A stretch of DNA of 64,000 bases, from assembly GCF_036170895.1 (NCBI RefSeq), contig NZ_CP108036.1, positions 1,488,001-1,552,000 of the forward strand, given 5' to 3'. Shown one piece after another: positions 37,926-45,859 of this stretch. A program made the position numbers and the translations under genes. The notes below the pieces were generated by a model. It made no database searches. It saw only the letters and a list, made by a program, of their open reading frames with translations, and had not been told where the DNA came from. The DNA is from Streptomyces erythrochromogenes. GTDB taxonomy: Bacteria; Actinomycetota; Actinomycetes; Streptomycetales; Streptomycetaceae. Position 1 is the stretch's first letter; each line of letters begins with the position of its first letter.

Positions 37926-40213
37926 CGGTAGACCGCCGCCCCTTCGTTGCTGTAGATCAGGTTGCGTGTGGTGTCGAGGAGGTCGCGCGGGTACCGGTAC
38001 GTCACGAGGTCGCCCCGGAAGAATACGGTGACCTCGTCCTTGCGGGTCGGCGTGGATCCGAGCAGTACGTAGGACTGGGACCGCAGCAGTGCGGGGTGGA
38101 CGCTGTCCTGCGTGCGGACGGTGAAGAGGGTCTGCAGACGGCTGAAGGAGTACCGGTCGGTCTGTACGACGAGGTCGTCGCCCGCAGCCCGCTGGTTGAG
38201 CCACATGGCGGCCCGGCGGTCCTCGGCGTGCGGGTAGTAGATGTCGTAGGCGGGACCGGCATTGCTGAGTGCGAGCTGCGCGGGGTAGCCGCCGAGTGCC
38301 TTGGGGACGGCCCCGGTCAGGTCGAGCAGCAGCCCGGCGACGAGGACGCACAGCACGGGGACGGCGCGGCGGCCGGCCCAGCGCACGGCCCACAGGGCGC
38401 CGGCGGCGATGAACGGGGCGAAGAACAACAGGCCCTGCTGGAAGGCGCGGAGCACGCTGTAGTCCACCGACAGCTGCGGTACCAGGGTGAACAGGCCCAT
38501 CATCGCGAGGGCGCCCACGGTCAGGGTGGTCTGGTCGCGGACGGGCGTGAAGGGGCTGCTCCGGCCGCGCAGGGCGATCACGAACCCGACCAGGACCAGG
38601 ACCTGGAGCAGCAGGGCGGCGGCCTGCCGGAGCACGCCGTTGAGGGCGGGCACGCTCAGGCCGACGGTGTCCAGCGCCCGGCCGACGGGGGTGAGCGGCA
38701 GGCTCTCCTTCTCGGCCACGGGCGTGGGGTACTTCGCGAGGGCCTCCAGCGGCAGGTACTTGCCGTCGGCCCGGTCGGCCCGGGTGTAGCCGATGGTGTC
38801 CTCGCGGTAGTCGGCGAGCCGCTCCTCGGGGGTGACTCCGGCGCCGCCGAAGAGGCTGTAGCGGGTGTCGGAGGAGCCTCCGCGGGCGTCGCCGGAGCCG
38901 AACAGGTCGCTCGCGACGACGCGCAGTGTGCTTTCGAGCTGGCCACCGGTGTGGGTGAGGGGACCGGCCCAGAGCAGGGCGAGAACGGCCGGTACGGCCA
39001 CGGTCCACCAGGTCAGGAACGTCCGCGTCCCGCCTTGGCCCACGGAGCGGTGCGGACGGGCGCGGCCCGGCCGGGAGGCCGCCCGCCAGACCTTGTCCAC
39101 GGCGAACGCGGTCGCCAGGGTGCCGACGATCACGTAGATCGTCGAGTAGTGGGACAGGACCACTCCGGCGAGCAGCACGGTGAACACCGCGCGCCGCAGG
39201 GGCAGCGGGCGCCGGGAATCCGTCAGGACGAGCATCGCGCAGGCCAGCAGCAGGAAGGCGATGGCCTGCCGGCCCAGGAACGGCATGTCGGTGAAGAAGG
39301 TCGGGAACGCCATGAAGAACACGGCGGAGAGCAGCGCCACGAGCGGGGACGCCACGTTGCGCACCGCGCGATGGACGAGGACCGGGGTCAGGGCGAAAAG
39401 CAGCGGCAGGACGGCCTTGAAGACGTAGATGTCCTCGATGCCCGTGAGCCGGAAGACGCTCACCGGGAGCAGGGTGATGCTCAGGCACGCGTTGTACGGG
39501 TCGGTGTAGGCGGAGATGTCCCAGAAACCGCCGCCGAGGGTGAGCCGGAAGTAGAGGTACTCGCGCTGGATGTCGTGCCCGGCGATGTACCAGCCGCGCA
39601 GGGAGGTGAGCAGCAGCAGGGTGGCGGAGGCGGCGTAGATGCCGGCCTCCAGGACGATCGGGGAGCAGCGTCCGTGGCGAAGCAGCAGGAGGACGATCAG
39701 CGCCGCGACGACGACCAGGGCGGCCGTGCTGACGGCGCCGCCCAGGCCGTTGTTGAGCCTGATCGGACCGGCCACGGAGAGCAGCAGCGCGACTCCGGCC
39801 GCCCAGGCCACCGGGCGGGCGCCGCTCAGGGGCGCGCCGCGCAGGAGGGGCCGTCGTGACTGGGGGGCGAGGGTTCCGAGGACGAGGAGCACGAGGGTGG
39901 TCGCCGAGGCCAGCACCAGCCGGGTCAGGGGCCGTTCCACGCCGAGCAGCGGGAGCACGGTGTTGACGCCCAGCGCCACGAGGATGTCGAGGAGCACGGC
40001 GAGGCCGGCCGCCAGCAGGAGGGAGCCACTGCGGGTGGAGACCACTTTGTCGGTGAGGCCGCGCAGCAGCAGGACGGGCGCGGCGAAGAGCAGCCACAGG
40101 CCGACCGGTGCGAGCAGGAGGGCGGGGACGCCGGGCAGCGTCTCGACGGCGCAGGCGGGGCCGAGGCTCAGCAGGACGCCGAGCCGTCCGCGCAGCCAGG
40201 TGGGCGGGTTCAT
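37922..40213 (-). CDS. Polytopic membrane protein of polysaccharide operon
   Basis: A 763-aa integral membrane protein with about 13-15 hydrophobic helices in the first 600 residues and a soluble, probably extracytoplasmic, C-terminal domain (about 620-763). That domain has tyrosine-rich segments and ends with RDLLDTTRNLIYSNEGAAVYR. Size and layout recall polymerase or GT-C-like glycosyltransferases (Wzy/DUF2206-type), and the loop EYLYFRLTLGGGFWDISAYTDPYN could be an active-site loop. No definitive signature was recognised. It lies between two GT4 genes with ATGA/TGATG-type overlaps, so polymer assembly or export is likely by context. Confidence 0.8.
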   Translation of the reverse strand: MNPPTWLRGRLGVLLSLGPACAVETLPGVPALLLAPVGLWLLFAAPVLLLRGLTDKVVSTRSGSLLLAAGLAVLLDILVALGVNTVLPLLGVERPLTRLVLASATTLVLLVLGTLAPQSRRPLLRGAPLSGARPVAWAAGVALLLSVAGPIRLNNGLGGAVSTAALVVVAALIVLLLLRHGRCSPIVLEAGIYAASATLLLLTSLRGWYIAGHDIQREYLYFRLTLGGGFWDISAYTDPYNACLSITLLPVSVFRLTGIEDIYVFKAVLPLLFALTPVLVHRAVRNVASPLVALLSAVFFMAFPTFFTDMPFLGRQAIAFLLLACAMLVLTDSRRPLPLRRAVFTVLLAGVVLSHYSTIYVIVGTLATAFAVDKVWRAASRPGRARPHRSVGQGGTRTFLTWWTVAVPAVLALLWAGPLTHTGGQLESTLRVVASDLFGSGDARGGSSDTRYSLFGGAGVTPEERLADYREDTIGYTRADRADGKYLPLEALAKYPTPVAEKESLPLTPVGRALDTVGLSVPALNGVLRQAAALLLQVLVLVGFVIALRGRSSPFTPVRDQTTLTVGALAMMGLFTLVPQLSVDYSVLRAFQQGLLFFAPFIAAGALWAVRWAGRRAVPVLCVLVAGLLLDLTGAVPKALGGYPAQLALSNAGPAYDIYYPHAEDRRAAMWLNQRAAGDDLVVQTDRYSFSRLQTLFTVRTQDSVHPALLRSQSYVLLGSTPTRKDEVTVFFRGDLVTYRYPRDLLDTTRNLIYSNEGAAVYR

Positions 40214-41334
40214 ATCCCTGCCTTCCGGTACACGAGCTCCACCTGCCGGGTGACTTCCTCCCAGGTGTGGCGGCGGGCCCGCTCGGCGCTGCGGCCGGCC
40301 AGTCGGCCGCGCAGGCCGGGGTCGGCCGCGAGGCGGTCCACGGCGGCGGCGAGCGAGGCCGGGTCCGGTGCGGCCAGCAGGCCGACGCCGCGCAGCAGTT
40401 CCGCGTTGCCGGGGACATCGGTGGCCAGGACGGGCAGGGCGGCGGCCATGGCCTCCAGCGCGGCGAGGGGCATGCCCTCGCGGTCGGAGGGCAGGACGAA
40501 GACGTCGGCGTCCGCGTAGGCGGCGAGGAGGTCCCCGTCGTACAGGGGCCCGGTGAACTCGACGCGCTCGCCGAGGCCGAGTCCGGCGGCGCGGGCCCGC
40601 AGGTCGGCGTCGAGCTCGCCGCCGCCGACGATGCGGAGCCTGAGCGGGGATTCGGCCAGGTTGATCGCGTCGAGCAGGCGCGCGATGTTCTTCTGGGCGC
40701 TGAGGCGTCCGACGTAGAGCAGCCGCAGGGGCCGGCGGGTGGCGGTCGTGGTGCCGACCGGGACGGTGGCAGGGGCGGGAGCGGCACGGAAGAACTCCGG
40801 GCCGACTCCGTTGGGCACCACGTGCACGCGCGCGGGCGGCACCCGGTAGGCCTCTTCGACGAAGCGGGCCTGCTGCTCGGTCAGAACGATGACCGCCGCC
40901 GCGGCGCGGGCGACGCGTCCGAAGACGTGCTTCTTGTAGGCGGGCAGGAGTCCGCCGAGGCGCCCGCTGGCGTCCACGTCGAGGTGGAAGTGGAGTACGA
41001 ACGGCTGCCGGCGCAGCCGGGCGGCGAGTGCCACGGTCTCCGGCAGAAGGGCGTGCGCGCAGTGCGCGTGCAGCACGGCACCGCGCGGCGCGGCCAGGAG
41101 CGAGCCGAGGAGACCGGGCGCGATCGCGGTGTGGGCGAACTCGGTGGCGCGGTGCCTGCGCACGGTGACGCCGTCCTCCTGGGCCCGCCGCGGCGCGCCG
41201 CCGGAGCCGAGCGCGGTGGTGACGACGCGGACGTCGTGGCGTTGGGCGAGGCAGCGCGACAGGTGCAGCACGACGCGCTCGAGGCCGCCGAGGTGCGGGG
41301 GGTAGTACGGGGTGATCTGGAGGACTGTGCGCAT
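40210..41334 (-). CDS. Glycosyltransferase family 4
   Basis: GT4-family enzyme, 374 aa. Starts MRTVLQITPYYPPHLGGLERVV; the donor domain contains LLYVGRLSAQKNIARLLDAI, VFVLPSDREGMPLAALEAMAAALPVLATDVPG (E-x7-E) and ends TRQVELVYRKAGI. ATG 41334 shares its A with the preceding TGA (TGATG), and its stop overlaps the membrane-protein start. Probably adds one sugar of the lipid-linked repeat unit; donor and linkage unknown. Confidence 0.93.
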   Translation of the reverse strand: MRTVLQITPYYPPHLGGLERVVLHLSRCLAQRHDVRVVTTALGSGGAPRRAQEDGVTVRRHRATEFAHTAIAPGLLGSLLAAPRGAVLHAHCAHALLPETVALAARLRRQPFVLHFHLDVDASGRLGGLLPAYKKHVFGRVARAAAAVIVLTEQQARFVEEAYRVPPARVHVVPNGVGPEFFRAAPAPATVPVGTTTATRRPLRLLYVGRLSAQKNIARLLDAINLAESPLRLRIVGGGELDADLRARAAGLGLGERVEFTGPLYDGDLLAAYADADVFVLPSDREGMPLAALEAMAAALPVLATDVPGNAELLRGVGLLAAPDPASLAAAVDRLAADPGLRGRLAGRSAERARRHTWEEVTRQVELVYRKAGI

Positions 41335-41759
41335 CAGAGTTCCGGGGGCTTGCCGAAGCGGAAGTGGAGGGTCTGGGGATGCCCGGTGAGCGAGACCCGG
41401 ACCAGGGCGACGTCGGTCCCCTTGGCGCGGATCCGCGCCGTGACCGGGACCGCAGCGCCCTGGTGGGGTTCGACGGGGTAGGTCTCGGTCGCCAGCACCT
41501 TGCCGTCCGCAGCCTCCACGGTGAGCGTCGCGACCAGCGACCGGGATCCGGAGCCGTGGTCGTTCACTGCGAAGGGAACGAGGACGCTCGCTCCGTCGAA
41601 GCGCGGGTTCTCGGTGAAGTAGAGCTCGATGTAGGCGGCTTGCCGGCGGGTGAACGAGTCCAGCAGGACCGTCCGCACGGACGGCAGGGACCAGGCGCCC
41701 GCGCACAGGCCGGCCGCCAGCGCGAACACCAGGGCCGATCGGATCAGACGCTTCCTCAT
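41334..41759 (-). CDS. Small secreted or membrane-anchored protein, 141 aa
   Basis: Unrecognised 141-aa protein. An N-terminal basic-hydrophobic segment (MRKRLIRSALVFALAAGLCAGAWSL) can be a signal peptide or anchor. The rest is predicted mostly beta (AAYIELYFTENPRFDGASVLVPFAVNDH, LVATLTVEAADGKVLATETYPV, RVSLTGHPQTLHFRF), like a single Ig/DUF1616-type domain. Coupled on both sides in the polysaccharide operon, so likely part of the envelope polymer machinery. Confidence 0.75.
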   Translation of the reverse strand: MRKRLIRSALVFALAAGLCAGAWSLPSVRTVLLDSFTRRQAAYIELYFTENPRFDGASVLVPFAVNDHGSGSRSLVATLTVEAADGKVLATETYPVEPHQGAAVPVTARIRAKGTDVALVRVSLTGHPQTLHFRFGKPPEL

Positions 41760-42487
41760 GCCGGGGTGTGCCGCCGTTCGTAGCGTGCGGGGTGCTTCCG
41801 GCCGGACCGGCGGAAGCGGTGCTCGAAGAGCTGGCGCAGGTTGGCCATCCCGTCGGGCAGCGCGTTGAGCTTCACCTCGCCCTGGCGGTTGCGGTATTCG
41901 ATGGGCACTTCGAGGTACCGGTAGCCGGCCCGGGTCGCGGCGTTCTTGATCTCCTGGGAGAAGGCCATGCCGGTCGACTTCACCTCCACGCCGTCCCAGA
42001 CGTAGCGCCGGAAGACCCACATGCCGGACTGCGAGTCGCGCAGTCCGTTGCGGAACAGGGCCCGGCTCAGGGCGCTCAGCGCGTGGTTGGCGACGGTGTG
42101 GGACCGCTTCATCGCCGAGCGGTTCTCGCGGCGGAGCCGGTTGGTCGTCATGAACTCGACGTCGGCCTCGGTCAAGGTGCCCAGCAGTTCGGGCAGGGAG
42201 TCGAACGGGTAGGTGCAGTCGGCGTCGCCGGTCGCTATGACGTCGCCCTTCGCCGCGCGGAAGCCGGCGTGGTAGGCGTTGCCGTACCCCCGCTCCGGCT
42301 GGGAGACGACGGTGGCGCCGAGTGCGGCGGCCACTGCGGCGGTGTCGTCGGTGGAAGCGTTGTCGACGACGATGACCTCGGTCTCCCAGCCCAGAGCGCG
42401 GAGCGCGCTCGTGGGCACCGAGTTGACCACGGTGGGCAGGTTGGGCGCCTCGTTGAGCGCCGGAATCACGACGGAAAGCGTATTCAA
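41756..42487 (-). CDS. Glycosyltransferase family 2 (DPM1-like)
   Basis: GT-A fold family 2 transferase, 243 aa, first gene of the coupled operon. The start is TTG at 42487: GGGGGATGAA precedes it and the conserved LSVVIPALNEAPNLP begins four codons later. Motifs: VIVVDNASTDDT, VSQPERGYGNAYHAGF, GDADCTYPFDSLPEL (the D-x-D region) and GMAFSQEIKNAATRAGYRYLEVPIEYRNRQGEVKL, as in dolichyl/polyprenyl-phosphate sugar transferases. It lacks the C-terminal membrane helices of some relatives. It may make a polyprenyl-linked sugar donor for the locus. Confidence 0.92.
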   Translation of the reverse strand: MNTLSVVIPALNEAPNLPTVVNSVPTSALRALGWETEVIVVDNASTDDTAAVAAALGATVVSQPERGYGNAYHAGFRAAKGDVIATGDADCTYPFDSLPELLGTLTEADVEFMTTNRLRRENRSAMKRSHTVANHALSALSRALFRNGLRDSQSGMWVFRRYVWDGVEVKSTGMAFSQEIKNAATRAGYRYLEVPIEYRNRQGEVKLNALPDGMANLRQLFEHRFRRSGRKHPARYERRHTPA

Positions 42488-42725
42488 TTCATCCCCCGGT
42501 ACCGGACCAGAACGGCGGCCGTGCGAGCGCCGCGGCAACTGAGGGCCTTCACATCGTGGAGTCTCGGCCGCACACGTCGAGCCGGGCGGTCTGCTGGGTG
42601 TTTCTACTGCGGACGTCAACCCGGCATCCGGGCCAGCGGCGACCCTATCCGACGCGTGAGACACAGATCCACCAGGGTTACCTGCCCGTACTGATCGAAT
42701 CACAGCGAATTCGGGCAGAAAGGGG

Positions 42726-43859
42726 TCAACCGACCAGCCACGAACCGACAGGCTTGATCTCCTTGTCGAGCTTGCCGCCCTTCAGGGCCAGAACCTGATC
42801 CGCAGTCAGCGGCTTGTCCCACACCAGCACGTGTCCGATGACGCCCGCCCAGGGCCCGCTCCAGATCCCGTGGTGGCGGGAGCGGCCCAGCTGCAGCGGC
42901 CCCTGGCCCGACCAGGTGGCCGCCACCGGGGCACGGCCGGCCTCCTTGCCGTCGACGTACAGCGTCAACGTCTTGCCCTGGGCGTCGTACACGCCGGTCA
43001 GCAGAGCCCAGGTGCGAACCGTGTTGAGGCCGTCCGAGGTGGCGGCCACGGCGGTGGAGGCCGCGCCCTTCTCGTCGGTCTGCATCCGGAACACCCAGGA
43101 CTTCTTGCCGTTGCCGTCCTCGCGGCCCAACTCGAATGAGTACGAGGTGCCGTCGCCCTGGCTGATGGCGAACCGCGAACCGCCTTCGGCCTCGTTGTAG
43201 ACCCAGGCGGAGACGGTGAAGCTCTTGGACGCGTCGACGACCGGCTCGGCGGCCTGCGCGTACGAGTTGCCGTTGCTGCGCAGGCGCAGCACGTTGCCGT
43301 TGTCCACTTTGCCGAGAACCGCGTCGGGGCTGAGCGCGATGTTGACCTGGCCGGAACGGTCGCGCAACAGGTTCGGCTCGCCGGGGACGGTGGGCGCGTT
43401 GGGGTCCTGGCCCGGCGCGGCCGTCGCCGACTGCGAGGCTTCGCCGGGACCCGGGGCCTTCCCCCCCTCGTCGCCCCTGTCCAGGATGAAGAGCCCGGCG
43501 CCGACGCCGAGGGTGCACGCCGCAACCGTGATGGCGGCCAGCCACATCCGCTTGCGTCTGCGCTGCTGCGACTCCGAACGGTCCGCCATCGCCTGCCAGT
43601 CGGGCTGAGGAGGAGGCGTGAACCCGGCCAACTGCGGCTCCGGCTGGGGCTCCAGGGGCGGCGCTTGCGTCTGGGGCGCCTGAGGGTGGTGCGGCGCCTC
43701 ACCGGCAGCGCCCGGCTGGGACGGCTGCTGGTACGGATTGGGCTGCCAAGCCTGCGGAAATCCGTAACCGCCGGGCGTCCCTTGGGGGTAGCCATAGCCC
43801 GCCTGCCCCCCAGCGGGGTCCGGCTGGGGTGTGCTCGGGCGATCCGTACCGTCAGTCAT
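42726..43859 (-). CDS. Membrane-anchored LamG/concanavalin-like protein
   Basis: A 377-aa type II membrane protein. A cytoplasmic Pro/Gln/Gly-rich N terminus (about 1-95, YGYPQGTPGGYGFPQ-type) leads to one transmembrane helix (about 106-127, MWLAAITVAACTLGVGAGLFIL). An extracellular linker and a C-terminal LamG-like beta-sandwich (about 165-375) follow: FTVSAWVYNEAEGGSRFAIS, WALLTGVYDAQGKTLTLYVDG, GPLQLGR and GVIGHVLVWDKPLTADQV. The ATG at 43859 is chosen because the tail MTDGTDRPSTPQ is typical of such proteins. A role binding envelope glycans would fit the adjacent locus but is not shown. Confidence 0.85.
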   Translation of the reverse strand: MTDGTDRPSTPQPDPAGGQAGYGYPQGTPGGYGFPQAWQPNPYQQPSQPGAAGEAPHHPQAPQTQAPPLEPQPEPQLAGFTPPPQPDWQAMADRSESQQRRRKRMWLAAITVAACTLGVGAGLFILDRGDEGGKAPGPGEASQSATAAPGQDPNAPTVPGEPNLLRDRSGQVNIALSPDAVLGKVDNGNVLRLRSNGNSYAQAAEPVVDASKSFTVSAWVYNEAEGGSRFAISQGDGTSYSFELGREDGNGKKSWVFRMQTDEKGAASTAVAATSDGLNTVRTWALLTGVYDAQGKTLTLYVDGKEAGRAPVAATWSGQGPLQLGRSRHHGIWSGPWAGVIGHVLVWDKPLTADQVLALKGGKLDKEIKPVGSWLVG

Positions 43860-44005
43860 GGGACGGATCGTAAAACATGCCAGGCGGACCGACACCAGAC
43901 GGTACGGCACGAACTCCCACGGGCCGCCCACGGGCGGAGCGCCCGGCCGCCGACCGCGTCACGGGATCGCCGGACCACCCGACGCCGCGGCCCCAAAAAC
44001 GATCA

Positions 44006-44040
44006 AGGGACCGCTTCGGATTGATTCTGAAGCGATCCCT
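44006..44040 (-). terminator. Intrinsic terminator of tRNA-Pro
   Basis: Arms 44006-44017 and 44029-44040 pair over 12 bp with one G-T pair around an 11-base loop. On the minus strand the stem is followed by a T5 run (43995-43999). It lies 20 bases past the tRNA 3' end. Confidence 0.85.
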
Positions 44041-44059
44041 GATCTACGACTTCGAAAAG

Positions 44060-44133
<74 letters not shown>

Positions 44134-44242
44134 ATGTACCTTCGACCTGCGGGTTTCCCCGTGCTCGGCGGCACATGCAGAACATTACCCCACGCCGAGG
44201 GGTGTGCATGCACGGGTAATCGGCGCGGGGGAGGATGGGGTG

Positions 44243-44770
44243 GTGAACACACGGGACCGGGACGGTGAAGGCCGGGCGAGGAGCGCCCGTCCGAGGGATG
44301 GGCTGGGGCGGCCGCTGGCCTACGGAGCGGCCGGGGTGGAGCGGCAGCCCGAGGGGGTCGTGCGCTCGCCCGCGGAGACGGTGCGGGAGGCGCAGCGGCT
44401 GCTGGACGCGGGGATGCCCTTCCACGCGCACGAGGTCTTCGAGGACGCCTGGAAGTCCGGGCCCGAGGCCTCGGCCCCGCTGTGGCGGGGGCTGGCGCAG
44501 CTCGCGGTCGGGCTGACGCACTCCGCCCGCGGCAACGCGGTGGGCGGGGCGCGGCTGCTGCGGCGCGGGGCCGACGCGATCGAGGGGCTGCGCGGGGACC
44601 CGTACGGGATCGAGGGGCTGCGCGGGGACCCGTACGGGATCGACGTGCCGGGCCTGGTCCGGTGGGCCCGGGAACTCGCGGGCCGGGTGGAGGAGGCCGG
44701 CCCGGCCGTCGACGCCGCACGGGAGGCTCCGCGGCTGAGCGGCGGCAGCGGCAGCCGCAGCGGCAGCTAG
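44243..44770 (+). CDS. DUF309 protein
   Basis: A 175-aa protein with the DUF309 helical signature AQRLLDAGMPFHAHEVFEDAWKS followed by LWRGLAQLAVGLTHSARGNAVGGARLLRRGADAI. The GTG at 44243 has GGGGAGGATGGGG upstream; a GTG one codon earlier is equivalent. The family is of unknown biochemical function. It contains an exact 10-residue duplication (GLRGDPYGIE/GLRGDPYGID). Its stop overlaps that of the convergent VOC gene. Confidence 0.85.
   Translation: MNTRDRDGEGRARSARPRDGLGRPLAYGAAGVERQPEGVVRSPAETVREAQRLLDAGMPFHAHEVFEDAWKSGPEASAPLWRGLAQLAVGLTHSARGNAVGGARLLRRGADAIEGLRGDPYGIEGLRGDPYGIDVPGLVRWARELAGRVEEAGPAVDAAREAPRLSGGSGSRSGS
44579..44638 (+). repeat. Exact 30-bp tandem duplication within DUF309 gene
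   Basis: Two identical adjacent 30-base units (44579-44608, 44609-44638) starting ATCGAGGGGCTGCGC keep the frame and duplicate ten residues. Complete identity at every position indicates a recent event. Confidence 0.93.
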
Positions 44771-45162
44771 CGGAGGGCCGGCTGGAGGAGGTCCCAGCGG
44801 TTGCCGTAGAGGTCTTCGAAGACGGCGACGGAGCCGTACGGCTCGTGGCGCGGGGCCTCCAGGAAGCGGACGCCCTCGGCGGTCATCCGGGCGTGGTCGC
44901 GGGCGAAGTCATCCGTGTAGAGGAAGAAGCCGACGCGGCCGCCGGTCTGGTCGCCGACGCGGGAGCGCTGGGCGTCGTCCTTGGCGCGGGCCAGCAGCAG
45001 GGCGGATTCGGTGGCGCCGGGCGGGCGGACGACCACCCAGCGGGAGCCGTCCGGGCGAGCCGTGTCCTCGGCCAGGTCGAAGCCGAGGGCACGGGTGTAG
45101 AAGTCGATGGCCTCGTCGTAGTCGTGGACCACGAGGGCGGTCAGGGCGATGTGGGATGACAT
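44767..45162 (-). CDS. VOC (glyoxalase/bleomycin-resistance) family protein
   Basis: A 131-aa protein of one VOC beta-alpha-beta-beta-beta unit pair: IALTALVVHDYDEAIDFYTRALGFDLAED at the start, SRWVVVRPPGA, GRVGFFLYTDDFARDHARM, then GSVAVFEDLYGNRWDLLQP with the metal-site Glu at the end. The ATG at 45162 is chosen because MSSHIALTAL begins the domain; upstream in-frame sequence is atypical. Metal-dependent chemistry and substrate are unknown; members include glyoxalases, dioxygenases and sequestering resistance proteins. Confidence 0.9.
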   Translation of the reverse strand: MSSHIALTALVVHDYDEAIDFYTRALGFDLAEDTARPDGSRWVVVRPPGATESALLLARAKDDAQRSRVGDQTGGRVGFFLYTDDFARDHARMTAEGVRFLEAPRHEPYGSVAVFEDLYGNRWDLLQPALR

Positions 45163-45166
45163 GGCC

Positions 45167-45859
45167 TCATTGTGACCCCGTCTCCGGGGGCCGGGTCCCG
45201 GGGCCGGGCCGCGGGCCACGGGCCCCCACGAGGATCACGTCCAGTCTGCGGGGGCCGTGGACGCCCTCGACCCGGTCCAGTTCGATGTCGCTGGTCGCCG
45301 AGGGGCCGGAGATCCAGGTCAGCGGGCGGCCCGGGTCCAGCAGCGGCAGCGCCTGCGGGACGGAGTCCACCACCTGCTCGGGGACGCGTACGAGGCAGAC
45401 GTGGTGGTCGGGGACGAGGGTGATGCGGCGGCGGCCCTGGTCCGGGCCGCCGTCGAGGACGATCGTGCCGGTCTCGGCGATCGCGAGGGCGCAGCCGGTC
45501 ACGACGGCGTCGACCCGGTCCAGCTCCCGGGGCGTCTGCGCCGCGCGGTCGGGCACGAAGGCGAGCGACGGATGGGACGGCAGGCCGAAGCCGAGGTCGG
45601 GCGGGAGCTGCACCGTCGCGGCGTCCGCCAGCAGGCGGCCGAGGAGGTCCGGCAGGCCGTCCTCGTCGGTGCGGTGGACCCGTGCCCGGTACTCGGCGAG
45701 ATGCGCCGCGAGCAGGTCCACGCGCTCCTGCGGGGTGCGCGCGCCGTGTACGCGCAGGTAGTCCCGCGGGATGTCGGCATCGGGGCCGGGCGCGGCCTGC
45801 GGCCCCGGCTGCGGGACGGCCCGGCGGATGCGGGCCAGGATCCGGTCCTTGCTGGTCAC
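45167..45859 (-). CDS. lutC: LutC-like lactate utilisation protein (LUD domain)
   Basis: A 230-aa LUD-domain protein, third member of the LutABC L-lactate oxidation system. Family features: SKDRILARIRRAV at the start, CALAIAETGTIVLDGG (the AETGT motif), LVPDHHVCLVRVPEQVVDSVP and WISGPSATSDIELDRVEGVHGPR. The GTG at 45859 overlaps the LutB stop (GTGA), showing coupling. Cytoplasmic; acts with the Fe-S proteins LutA and LutB. Confidence 0.93.
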   Translation of the reverse strand: MTSKDRILARIRRAVPQPGPQAAPGPDADIPRDYLRVHGARTPQERVDLLAAHLAEYRARVHRTDEDGLPDLLGRLLADAATVQLPPDLGFGLPSHPSLAFVPDRAAQTPRELDRVDAVVTGCALAIAETGTIVLDGGPDQGRRRITLVPDHHVCLVRVPEQVVDSVPQALPLLDPGRPLTWISGPSATSDIELDRVEGVHGPRRLDVILVGARGPRPGPGTRPPETGSQ

